Shown here piece by piece: positions 43,776-54,840 of a stretch of 64,000 bases of DNA. The notes under the pieces were generated by a model. The model was not told where the DNA came from and searched no databases. It saw nothing but the letters and a program-made list of their open reading frames with translations. The translations under genes and the position numbers were made by a program. How positions within the stretch are numbered: the stretch's first letter is position 1; each line of letters begins with the position of its first letter. Origin of the DNA: Armigeres subalbatus (Eukaryota > Arthropoda > Insecta > Diptera > Culicidae); NCBI RefSeq assembly GCF_024139115.2, contig NW_026943519.1, positions 148,418 to 212,417 on the forward strand, in the 5' to 3' direction.

Positions 43776-45434
43776 ATGTTCGATTCAAAAGTATTTTCGT
43801 TGTTAGTCGTGTTATTAATTAAGAGTCAAACACACTGTGCACCTATAGAGAACATGTTAACAGATGTGTTGATATTTGATAGAGATCCTGATACTGTAAC
43901 GCAAGAGCTACCAGACCCAACGAAACGAATCAAAATACCAGCAATATCAGAAAATGATGCTGAGGTAATGAAAAATGTTCACGAGCTCAGACAACAACGC
44001 TAATCTGAAATGGTTCTTTATTTCTAGGCACTGCTCGGCAATCTGGGTTTTAACGAAACTGAAAGCACCGATGAGTTTGGTGTTTCCTCAAGATTCAGCT
44101 TTGGTCAAGGCATCTCACTTGAAGAAATGTTCCGAAACTACCAACGATCGGTTGGTTTGAATGAAACGGGAAAGCTAGACGATGACACCAAATTGTCCAT
44201 GGCAGCCCCTCGCTGTGGAACACGGAATTTGGCCAAACGCGGCGATGACTCAAAGTGGAATAAACGGTTGATAACCTATATAATCCGAGACTATCCGGCC
44301 GGTGCGTCCCCTACGTCCGTTCAGAACTTGTTGAAACGGGCATTCAATGAGTGGAGTAAAGTGACCAATTTGGACTTTTTGGAAACCAAAGAACGCGAAG
44401 CAGACATCGAGGTCAACTTTGGTGGAACATCGCACAGCAGACGAGACAGGCGTTGCTCGTTCGATAGTCCAACCATTATGGCGCATGCTTACTTTCCCGA
44501 GGATGGCGATCTGCACTTCAACTCGAAGTACTTTTTCGATAACGTGGAATACCTCGAGGATTTTCTGGACACAGCGATGCACGAAATTGGCCATTCTCTG
44601 GGGTTGGAGCACACAAATACCAAGGGTGCTCTGATGCATCCCACCGACATGAATCGGTACACGAAACCACAGCCGGACGATGTCAGGGTGTGTATTCAAA
44701 TTAATTGTAAATATAAAATTATTCAACGCATTCTTTTTTACATTTTAACAACATAATATATAAGTTAGAAATACTTACGAGTCAACCATAAACAGAATAA
44801 AGCAAACAATTAACAAAGTCATCCTTTTTTCCTGTTTTAGAGGATACAAAAACTATACGGAGCACGACGTGGCGGCAGAGCCATCGAAGACAATGCGGCA
44901 CCACGGTTGTGCACTGTCAAAAAGTACGACGGCATCGTGGACGATATCACCGGAGATTGGTTTATCCTGTCTGGCAAATACTACTTCCAACCGGAAAGCA
45001 GCAATCCCACCGGTAAGCTGATTTCCAGCAAATGGCCCGGCCTGACCGGTGACATCGACGCTGCGTTCCGGTATCCCGATGGGAGGACGTACTTCTTCAA
45101 GGGTGATCGCTTCTGGCGGTACCGAGGTAGCCGACTGGAAGTTGGCTATCCGCGGAAAATCTCCGAAGGTTTCCCAGGACTGCCGAACAATATTGATGCA
45201 GCGTTTGTTGATTCGAAGAGCAAAATTTTTGCGGTGAAGCACAACACCTATTGGGTGTACGATTCGGATGCTGACAGCACGCCGTCCTTTAGGATAAGCT
45301 CTCTCGGTTTACCGAGCAATGTTGATGCCGCTATTAATACTGGAAAATCGTTCATCGCGTTCAAAGGGAAACATTTCTATCGGTTTCAGAATGGGAAATT
45401 CACTGAGTTTGTAAATAAATGGATGATTTGCTGA
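43776..45434 (+). CDS. Matrix metalloproteinase C, three exons, intact
   Basis: Secreted MMP of about 480 residues. Exons 43776-43964, 44028-44687 and 44841-45434 are joined by GT..AG introns of 63 and 153 bp, both phase 0. The signal peptide is MFDSKVFSLLVVLLIKSQTHC. The propeptide ends at the cysteine switch APRCGTRNL (Cys126), followed by a dibasic LAKRGDD. The catalytic domain has one extra cysteine (RRCSFDSP, Cys206), HAYFPEDGDLHF, zinc ligands H248, H252 and H258 in HEIGHSLGLEH, and Met266 in ALMHP. Intron 2 precedes RIQKLYGARRGG. The hemopexin domain runs from Cys307 to the terminal Cys480 (WMIC) with repeats such as DIDAAFRYPDGRTYFFKGD and NNIDAAFVDSKSK. No membrane anchor. Closest to MMP-A in sequence and in the position of intron 2, but without MMP-A's third intron. 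Role presumed to be matrix or basal-lamina remodelling. Confidence 0.94.
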
Positions 45435-46356
45435 TAAGAATATGATTGCGTAATACTGTTAAATCATAATTGATAATCTCACGTAGAGCTGTGGCATTGT
45501 TGAAACTATGTGAGGTATGCATTAGCACTTATGACCTATATTTCATCGTAAGCTTTCTGTAGTGGATAAGATTAGAATGAGAAGTTGTTGCAAAATACCA
45601 CTGAGATTATTACCTTGTAACAATATGTACTCATTTATTGATTCATTTTGATCAGCGTGTATAGGGCTATCTTGTGCTCCATGGTAACGCAAAGGTGTTT
45701 TCGGTTTTTCGTTCGTGTTGGAACGAATCGATAACAGAGTTCAGTTTGCAGAGTATTGTTGCGACGAACGGTCGAGCTTGAAAACCTCGTCCGGGTCACG
45801 ACAATTGCATGATTCAGTCAAGTTGAGGAGAAATGGAAGGAAGCAATGCTAGTGGGACTCCATTCCTGATTGCAACCAAGAACATTTTTTCAATTTTCAA
45901 CTGGTTCTTAAAAGTAAATAGAACTAAACAATGAAAAAACAAATTTTAAAAATCTTTAATGTAATGTGTCTGATAGAGACATAAAAATGTCGAATAATAT
46001 ATTAATTAAAAATATGCCTCTGAACTAAAATCTAGAGTCTAAAGGTTCGGAAGTCCCCATTTGAGAGTCGTAAAGGACTTCTTTCCAATAAGCTGAGTAG
46101 CTCCGGTGCAAAAGGCTGGGAAACCTTCTTCAAGAAGCGTGGATTCCTCATTCTAAGATGCTAGAGACTCGAAAGCCTCCTTTCAAAAGGTTAGAAAGCA
46201 TTTTTCCAAAAGGATTGGAACCTCCTTTCAAGAGAGAGAAGATAGCGAAACAAGATTCAACTTCTTTTTCATATAGAATCGCAAACGGTCGAAACAATAT
46301 CCCGCTGAAATCTCCTTCAGAGATACTTGTTCGTAGATTTTTTTTGAAAATGTACA
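45435..46356. other. Downstream of MMP-C; CCTCCTTTCAAAAGG-type motifs at 46100-46230
   Basis: No gene. From about 46100 repeated short motifs (GCCTCCTTTCAAAAGG, GGAACCTCCTTTCAAGAG) appear, and similar ones recur at 47150-47220. A low-copy decayed satellite. Confidence 0.4.
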
Positions 46357-46549
46357 TAGGGGGAAAGACGGCTTTGGCAGGTTTTGTTCTATTATTGGCA
46401 GGGGGTTTTTGTCGACCGAATTTTATGAAATTTGGCCACAATGTTCTTTGATATGCAAAGAATGTTTAGGCCAAATTTGAGCCTACTCAGTCATAAAAAA
46501 AGCCCTGCCAATAATAGAACAAAACCTGGCAAAGCCGTCATTGCCCCTA
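46357..46549. mobile_element. Foldback MITE with 45 bp TIRs, TA target
   Basis: Left GACGGCTTTGGCAGG then TTTTGTTCTATTATTGGCAG is inverted at the right (CTGCCAATAATAGAACAAAA then CCTGGCAAAGCCGTC), flanked by TA. About 193 bp. A degenerate relative is at 13605-13795. Confidence 0.8.
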
Positions 46550-46599
46550 GTACTAACACGCAACTGTTCTCACCACATAAATCTTCCGCTCTTTGACAT

Positions 46600-47165
46600 A
46601 ACCCAGCAAGATGTGTCATCCGTGCTGAAAAAAACTAGATGTATCGAAGGGTTCGGGAACAGATAATATTCCACCGCTGTTCTTAAGAGAGTGTGCTGAA
46701 TCCCTACAAATGCTACTGACAATGATTTTCAACATATCTTCAACATATCAGCTCTACTTTCCCAAAGCTGTGGAAGACTGCCTCAATCTGCCTGATTTGT
46801 AAAACCGGCTTGAGTCATGCTATTGAAAATGACTGTGGCAATTCAATACTATGCTGCTTGGCTAAGGTTTTCGCAGAAATTGTGTCCTGTGGACCGCCTA
46901 TAAACCAATTATATCAGAGTTTCAACACAGATTTTTCAGGTAAAGATCTTCAACAACGAACCGGCGTTTACAAGCTTTCTGTCATTATAAATTAAAAGTG
47001 GACACCAAGTGGATGCCATGTATTTCGATTCTCCAAAGCATTAATTTAATAAGGTGCCACATGTCTCTGCTATTGCTAAGCTCAGATATTTGGGCTTTCC
47101 GTTTTGGATCACCAAGTGGTTACGCTCTTACTTGTCAGGGCGTTTTTCAACCTCCTTGCAAGAGG
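46600..47165 (+). mobile_element. Non-LTR RT N-terminal fragment, degenerate
   Basis: Across frames: VSSVLKKLDVSKGSGTDNIP, then PLFLRECAESLQMLLTMIFN, NSILCCLAKVFAEIV, KLRYLGFPFWITKWLRSYLS. These are the first RT motifs of a Jockey/CR1-group element. Frameshifts and stops throughout. It lacks the FADD core and everything downstream. Confidence 0.7.
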
Positions 47166-47214
47166 CACAAAAACCTCCTTACAAGATGCTCGGGAGCCTT
47201 CTTTCAAAAGGGTC

Positions 47215-47290
47215 GGGGACTATGTTCAAGGGTTTAACGACACCTCCCCAGACCACTGCGAGTTGTGGAACTTGCTTAGGGTGAGGTCCC
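47215..47290 (+). repeat. Fragment similar to RTE leader
   Basis: GGGACTATGTTCAAGGGTTT, CCTCCCCAGACCA and CTGCGAGTTGTG match the leader of the RTE at 27110-27170 with small differences. An isolated 5' piece. Confidence 0.5.
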
Positions 47291-47461
47291 TAGCAACATT
47301 TTTAGTTTTATAACGCTCTTCAAGACCATTATGTACTCTACAAGAGTGCCATAAAACCATTATAAAAAGAAATAAAAAGAGATGATGATGCCTTTCTCGA
47401 TTCACGGGAGGTAATGTTATCAAGCCGACTTTATTTATATTACCCAAGATTCATGCTCTTA

Positions 47462-47847
47462 TAGACGAATCCAAGTAAAAATAAGAAGAAGACACACGAC
47501 GGTATTAACTTTGACAGATCCTACAGCTCAGCATAGGGAGATCATTTTAAAATGCTTATAATAAATTCTAGACAAAATGTAATTAAAATCTAATTGATGT
47601 ATGATACGGAAAAAGTTCCGAACTGTATGATAGATACATTTTTGGAAAAAATACAAAAAAAATGAGATAAGCTTCCAAATATGGAATTCGAAACTTTTTC
47701 CGTACCGTACATCAATCAGATTTTAATTACAATTTGTCTAGAATTTATTATAAGCATTTTAAAATGATCTCCCTATGCTGAGCTGTAGGATCTGTCAAAG
47801 TTAACACCGTCGTGTGTCTTCTTCTTATTTTTACTTGGATTCGTCTA
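47462..47847. repeat. 386 bp foldback element with about 155 bp arms
   Basis: TAGACGAATCCAAGTAAAAA at the left pairs exactly with the right end. GATCCTACAGCTCAGCATAG, ATTTTAAAATGCTTATAATA and AAATTCTAGACAAA are also mirrored. The inner spacer is about 70 bp. Arms are nearly identical, so insertion or homogenisation is recent. Confidence 0.85.
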
Positions 47848-48419
47848 TTCAACTGATAAACGCAATATACCTGCGTGAAAATGTGCTTTGACTCGGTTTG
47901 TTGACAACCACTTAAGTACGCAGGCAGTGCAAGAGATTTTTCTTTTGCCCAATGAAGTAGTTTTTGGAATGGACTTACCTATTTTCGCACATTAGATGAA
48001 CGGATAACAATCACACTATTTTAGCATTCATATTGAATTCAAAATAGTCACAATTAGTATAGTGACACAATCAACCAAAAAAAAATTGAACAATATTAGA
48101 ACACGATTTTCACTTGAAGCAGCACATTATAATTGCCTACCTTAAGGACATAGCTGGAAGAGTACCACGATGGCAGTCAATATGGCACCGGACCTTCCAC
48201 GGGTCAACCCCACACCTCCCGCACTCCTCTCCCACCAACATTCGAATGCATCGAACAGCATCGAACAAAAGTTTAATATTCAGATTACTAACCTGTTCAC
48301 AGTATATTTATGTATGTCGTCGTCTCCATGTTTCTGCTGCAGCAAGGAACCCCTTAAAACCTTACTGCAGTAGAATGGCGAGACGACTATCTGCGATCAA
48401 CTGGCTTGGCGATGTCAGA
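47848..48419. other. No recognisable feature
   Basis: Short open frames on the plus strand carry no family motif. Confidence 0.35.
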
Positions 48420-48760
48420 TGAGCACTCGGCTAAAAGAAGCCCGGCTGCCGCTGCTGATGAACTGAAAGTCGAATGGGCGCTCGGCTAAGTGAGCCTCGG
48501 CCCGACTGCTGCTGGTAGACGCCGGATAGGCGTTCGGCTGAGCAAGCCTCGTCCCGGCTGCTGGTGGTGGAATGGAAGTTGGATGGGCGTTCGGCTAAAC
48601 AAGCCTCCTCCCGACTGCTGCTGATGGGCGCCGTCTAGGCGTTCGGCTGAACAAGCCTCGTCCCGGCTGCTGCTGGTGGACGCCGGATAGGCGTTCGGCT
48701 GGGCAAGCCTCGTCCCGGCTGCCGCTACTGCTGAAGGAAGTCGTATGCGTGTGCCTCGAT
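48420..48760 (-). repeat. GC-rich minisatellite, unit 52-57 bp
   Basis: TCGGCT occurs at about 48482, 48534, 48591, 48643 and 48695, inside units such as GTTCGGCTGAGCAAGCCTCG + TCCCGGCTGCTGCTGGTGGA. The repetitive minus frames (SSSRDEACSAERL-type) come from the repeat and I do not call them genes. Confidence 0.8.
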
Positions 48761-48825
48761 GCTGCTCTCCTGAGCTGTTGCTTCCTCTGCGTCTGCCGAA
48801 ATTCTCCACGATTCTCAATAATCAA

Positions 48826-51258
48826 TTTTTTTTTTTTTTTTCAATAAATTCATTTTTATTCTTATTTTTTTGACTTTTAACAATAATTTTACATGGCAAG
48901 TGGTTGACCGAAGGGCCCTTCAACTTTGATTTTGAACATTTTGTTTTTGTTATAGAATTGGGTAGTATTTTTATGATTATATCTATTTTATCCTTTATAA
49001 GGAATTGATTGATTTTGAATTTGATAACCTAACTACTATGTACACTAATATTTACAATACAAATTTGATAACCTAGATTGGAACTAGCGCCCTAATTGCA
49101 CCCTGATCCGAATGCAAGCAACGGACCCTAAACTTTTCTTTACACTCACCAAAGCGTTCATATAAGGTTTTTATTCCGGCCAGACGGTGGACCTCGGATG
49201 TTCTTGTCCTGGGAGGGGTGTTGAGGATCATCCTCAGGAATTTGTTTTGGACCCGTTGAAGTTTGAGGTGGTGGGTTTTAGCGCAGCTCTCCCAGACCGG
49301 CATGCCATATTCGATCACAGGGAGGATGATTTGCTTGTAGACAGCAAGCTTATTTTTCAGGGACAATGACGACCGGCGGTTGATCAAAGGGTACAGTAGT
49401 TTCAACAAGACGTTACACTTTGTCACCGTTTTGTCAACCTGCTGCCTGAAAATAAGCTTGCTGTCGAGGGTCAAGCCAAGGTAGTCGGCCTCATTGGCCC
49501 ATTCCACAGTCGTGCCATTGAGGATGATTTTACAGTCCCCAGGCGGAACAAGTTTAGGGGATTTGGAGTGGGGGAAAATGATGACCTGGGTCTTCGCCGC
49601 GTTGATACAGATCTTCCAGCTGGTGAGGTACTCTGTCAGGGCATCCAGGCCTCGTTGGAGTTTTGCCACTAGCGCTCTGATCACTCTACCGTTGTAGACG
49701 ATGGATGTGTCATCTGCGAACAGAGACAGAATGCCGCCTTCTGGAGGTTCTGGCATGTCGGAGGTGAACAGATTGAAAAGCAGGGGCCCGAGGATACTGC
49801 CCTGGGGAACGCCTGCGACGATGTTGTGCGCATTGGAACTCGCTCCGCTGATTGAGACCCGGAATGTCCTTGCCGACAGGTAATTGTTGATGATTTTCAC
49901 CAGGTAGCTGGGAAGATTGTAGCGTTGTGGTTTGTACACCAGGCCATCATGCCATACATTGTCAAATGCCTTCTCGACATCGAGTAAGGCCATGGCGGAT
50001 GTTTTCGAGACGAACTTGTTCCGTCTGAGGACGTTGGTAACTCGGGTCAGTTGGTGTACAGTTGACCGACCGCGTCGGAAACCAAACTGTTCCTCGAGCA
50101 AGATGTTGAGATTTTCGGCAGACTCAAGTAACCGATGATGAATAGCTTTTCGAATAGCTTGGATAATCCTGAGAGAAGGCTGATGGGTCGATAACTTTTG
50201 GGGAGGAAGGATCCTTCCCAGGCTTCCGGATGGGGATGACTTTCGCTGACTTCCAGGACGATGGGAAGTAGCTAAGCCGGAGACACTGATTAAAGATCAG
50301 CGAGAGGTGCTCAAAGAACGGAGCACTCATGTGTTTGAGCTCGAGATTCAGGATGCTGTCGAAGCCTGGGGCCTTCATGTTCTTCGACGATTTGATATAG
50401 GCCGTCAATTCGTCAGCTGAGATCTCCAACTCCTCCGAGAAGTCGTTGGGAATCAAATGGATGTTGTTAGCATGCTCGTTGACGGTTGCTTCATGTGGAC
50501 TGACGATGTTCTGCCCAAGATTGTGTGAGCTGACGAAGTGACGACCTATTTCAGCGACCTTCTCTGCAGGAGTTATCAAGCGATCCTTAGAGCCATTATT
50601 GTCTAGTGGATCAAAGGTGGAATGGGCCGAGGCTTGGATTTTAGAATTTTGGTCATTTTCCAGAACGGCTTAGCATGATCTGGGAGAGTGCGGATCTTAT
50701 TCGAGAAGTCGTTATTTTTGAGGTCCACCATTCTGGCCTTGATAATTTTTGTGATTCGATTGCAGCGTGCCTTAAGCTCAGGCAGTCCAGTACGCTGAAA
50801 CTGCCTGCGAGTGACATTCCGCAATCGAATCAAATCTTTGGTGAGTGTATCGATGTTTAAGGAGTTGCTTACCTGCCGAGCCGTCGATACGTGTTGCTCT
50901 CGGGCCGCCGTGATCGCCTCCTCGATAGCGCACAGCTGGCGGTCGATACTTTCCGGCGTCTCCGGACGCACCTCGTAGTCGACGGTGTTATCGACGCACT
51001 GCTGGAAACGCTGCCAGTTCACTCGGTGGTAGTTCCGCCGTAACTGCTGGTGCCGATTGACCGAGGAGCCCAGTTCCGCCACCACCGGATAGTGATCCGA
51101 ACTGAGCTCCTGGTATACAACCGGCTGCGAGACGTGGTCACTCAGGTTTGTTACGTAGAGGTCGAGCGTTGCGTGGGCACCGGACCGACTCAGCCGAGTG
51201 GGGGAATCCGGGCTCAGGATCGTGTAGTGGCCTTCCTCCATGTCGTTGCTCCAGATGG
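48826..51258 (-). mobile_element. Jockey-like non-LTR retrotransposon, 5' truncated
   Basis: Minus-strand order: endonuclease C-terminus (RSGAHATLDLYVTNL, ELSSDHYPVVAELG), linker, RT (GFDSILNLELKH, QFGFRRGRSTVHQLTRV, ALLDVEKAFDNVWHDGL, GVPQGSILGPLLFNLFTSD, LSLFADDTSIV near 49715), and post-RT (ADYLGLTLDSKLIFRQQ, PVIEYGMPVW). The 3' end is a run of 16 A (plus-strand T at 48826-48841). Two breaks (about 50110 and 50590) split the frame. A 14 bp repeat TCTCCACGATTCTC at 48803-48816 and 51259-51272 looks like the target duplication, though nine bases separate it from the A run. Confidence 0.87.
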
Positions 51259-51272
51259 TCTCCACGATTCTC

Positions 51273-52729
51273 TGCAATGCACCCGTATTTATAGGTCAAA
51301 TCTTCATTTTCCTTTTCTTCTTTTTTGTTTTTTTTTTTTTGTGGCGTCGGAAAGAATATGAGGGAACAAGACAAACGTTTTTAGCATTGCGCGATCAATT
51401 TTATTTTGTCGATATACTTAAATATGTATGAGTTTTATAATTTCTACAATTTACGGGTCTTTTTATTGGTTATTTCAATTTACTGTCTCTATTACTACAT
51501 TCCTTCTCACCCCTACTCTCTTTTTAACCTTTTTCTTGTGTTTTAGGTGGTTTTGAATGAAAAATAGAAAATGCTATCACCTTGAGTTCTTTTTTTTTTT
51601 AGTTTTTTTTTAACATCTTATTATTAACACTCAGATCATGATACTCTCAATCAGCCTCCGTTGAATTGCGCCGGAGCGCAACAATATCAAGACCAGAGTT
51701 TATGTAATTAAGAGTGGCAACACAGTCAAATCATTTTTCATATTTTCAAAGTTTATACTAAGCTAGAGTAAAAAAGTAATCTATGCCAGATTAAATCGTT
51801 ACACAGCAAGGATACGGAGATTATACTAATCGAGTATAAACTACACGTAAACGAACGTGGGGTCAACCAGGAGAAACGCAGTTAGCATAGATTTTCCTCA
51901 GAGTGTAGAACGATTTTTTTCTAATTCGCATTGATGCTATTATATTTCATTCTTGTTGATAATACATCCAGTTTCGTGATGACCAAATACTTCTTTGCGT
52001 AGAATGATATAAAAAAATATTTTTCTTGTTTAATAATCGGTTGTTGTTTTTTTTTTTTTGCATATTTATCATGATTTCTGTTGCCACATAATTAAAATAA
52101 TACTTATTCAAATGTTAGTCTTCAAATTTGTTTCACTCCAGTGTAACCTGTGCTGAACCATATCGACCGCACCCACCAGTACGTAATTTTAGAAAGGCCC
52201 TTCCGTGTGACATTTGCGATATTTGTGACATCTAATTTTCCACTTTTTGTTTTGTAAATATGATTTGCTAATCTTGATCCGCACGAATTGTTCATCATTT
52301 TTTTTTACTAATCCTTTAGTAGGTATACTTCTTTTACTTAATATTTATTATTATTTTTTGGGACACGAAAGCAGCAACCTCTGGTAAGTGGCGGAAGTTG
52401 GCAAAGGCAAAAGATGTGCTGTATAAAAACCAAAGGCACCTTTCGCATCTGGAATTTCACATCAACAGCTGCAGAACAATTTTGTTGATAGGTAACATTG
52501 AATTGCACTGATTTGCATGTTTACGAATCGAGAAATCAACAAGCGCTGTCAACATAAGCATAGAGATCAGTAAAAATACTAAAATATCGAAGTGTAATCG
52601 TTTTCATATTGTTTATTGTACCTTTTATTTCTTCTTGTTATTTATAGTTTGTTTAGGTCAATTCATTAATATAGTTTGGAAAACTTAAGAGCAGTTAGTG
52701 TAAAATATTTTCAGCATTCTAATTGCTAC
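51273..52729. other. AT-rich, poly-T-rich, no gene seen
   Basis: Many T runs (51320-51340, 51590-51610, 52045-52060). No supported coding or RNA feature. Confidence 0.4.
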
Positions 52730-54094
52730 CTAGTCAAATATGTTAAAAAGGTACATATCCTTCAGCTTATTCGGTATTTTCTTATCTCGTCGAGGGCGAA
52801 GCTCAGTTAATCTTCCGTTATCCATTTGACTTCTGTTTTTTGATTCGCCTGTAGTGTTATTAAAAGAAATAAGAAATTTGTGTTACACGTTGTAACCATG
52901 ATTTAACAACCGTTATCATACCTTGCTCGCAGGTGTTTTTCACTCCCATATTCGAAGATTCCTTGCCGGATTTTGTACCACCTTCTTTAGCCAGTACTTC
53001 TGTATTTGTTGCATCCTTGGACAGTTGATGACCTGTGTGTACAATTGCATCATGAAGGAAATTTTCAAGTTCATAAAGATAAAACGGCCTACCTATGTCC
53101 ATATTTGAGCTTATGTCTTCATTGCTTGTAGAAAGTTCCTCATCTTGGTCCTCTACTACCGCCTTTTTAGCATCTCCTACGTTTCTTGTATATATAACAC
53201 CGCGACTGCTCCGGATTACAATTTTAGCACCTTCCCTTGCTACTATCGTGAACTTCTCTGATCCGAATGTTGAATCGGACTTATTCTTCTTTATTTGAGT
53301 AAGGACTACTTTATCGCCAACCGCTAGATTACTGTTCTTAGCATTCCTTCGCAGATCGGCATTCAGCTTACTTTCTAGTTTTGAGTAGGCATCCTTTTCT
53401 CTGATATCTTCTCGATCAAGTTCCTTCGAATTATCTGACCCCCATAGCCCTGGAAACGTTCCTCTGAACTTCCAGCCGACTAGTAACTCAAAAGGTGTTA
53501 CACCTAATCGGGTAAGCGGTCGAACTTTATTATGTATGTGTACATAATTGTTCAATGCTGCTCTCCAATGCGTACCGTCTAATTTTGATGCTGACAAAGC
53601 TCGTTTTATCCCTTCATTTTGCCTCTCGACTGCTCCATTCGATTGTGGGCTCAGAGGGATAGATTTGCGGATGTCAATGCCTCTGTTCTGCCATGTTTTT
53701 ATAAATTTATCACTTTGGAATGGGGGGCCATTGTCGCTTTGTATAACTAATGGATACCCCCATTCAGCGAATATCTTATGTAAAGCAGCAATTGTCGACT
53801 CCGCATCCATGTGTCTCATCTCTGTCACATGTAGATAACGGGAGTAAGTATCGACTATGACGAGGAATTCACCAAATCCAAATTCTTTGTCGGTAAAAAA
53901 ATCGATCTGTAGAATCTCCCAGGGGCCGTGCGGGAGTTCTCTGTTGCATAGTGGAACAAGTGGGTTTTTTGCCTTTCTCGTATACTAAGTATACGGTAAA
54001 GGCTATATGATCGCTCCAAAAACAAACTTTTTATAGAAGGCCCGGAGACCCATAGTGTTATATACCAATCAACTCAGTTCAACGAATTGAGGTG

Positions 54095-54103
54095 ATGTCT
54101 GTG

Positions 54104-54136
<33 letters not shown>

Positions 54137-54155
54137 GTGTGTGTGTGTGTGCGCA
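54095..54155 (+). repeat. TG microsatellite
   Basis: GT dinucleotide run with a few interruptions inside the composite repeat; a shorter one is at 55081-55110. Confidence 0.95.
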
Positions 54156-54169
54156 CAAAACGACGCAAA

Positions 54170-54840
54170 AAACGTCACTCATTTTTTGGGCACTTATCCT
54201 CAACCGATTTGCTCGCAACAAATTGCATTCGACGCAGATTCCTTTCCCATTGTTTCCTATTGAAAATTGGCCAGCTCGGACTATGGGATCGGAAGTTATG
54301 GCCAAAATACAAATTTATACGTAAAAATCGCGTAAAAAATGTCACTCATTTTTCGAGCACTTATCCTCAACCGATTTGCTCGCAACAAATTGCATTCGAC
54401 GCAGAATCCTTTCCCATTGTTTCCTATTGAAAATTGGCCAGGTCGGACTATGGGATCGGAAGTTATGGCTAAAATACAAATTTAAACGTAAATATCGCGT
54501 AAAAAATGTCACTCATTTTTCGGGCACTTATCCTCAACCGATTTGCTCGCAACAAATTGCATTCCACGCAGAATCCTTTCCCATTATTTCCTATTGAAAA
54601 TTGGCCAGGTCGGACTATGGGATCGGAAGTTATGGCCAAAATACAAATTTATACGTAAATATCGCGTAAAAAATGTCACTCATTTTTCGGGCACTTATCC
54701 TCAACCGATTTGCTCGCAACAAATTGCATTCGACGCAGAATCCTTTCCCATTGTTTTCTATTGAAAATTGACCAGGTCGGACTATGGGATCGGAAGTTAT
54801 GGCCAAACCACCTTTTTTAATAGAAAAATCAGAATAGAAA
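54170..54840 (+). repeat. Tandem repeat, 167 bp unit, four copies
   Basis: CAACCGATTT occurs at 54201, 54368, 54535 and 54702, exactly 167 bp apart. Each unit holds CTCGCAACAAATTGCATTC and GACTATGGGATCGGAAGTTA. Diverged extra units follow at about 54871, 55157 and 55323. Overlapping frames are repeat-driven. Confidence 0.93.

Noticed and set aside
43965..44003. Reading MMP-C exon 1 on through MKNVHELRQQR
   Set aside because: GAG|GTAATG is a good donor, and splicing to 44028 joins the propeptide in frame.
48486..48825. Minus frames rich in Ser, Arg and Pro as a gene
   Set aside because: They translate a 52-57 bp GC-rich minisatellite and lack conserved domains or splice context.
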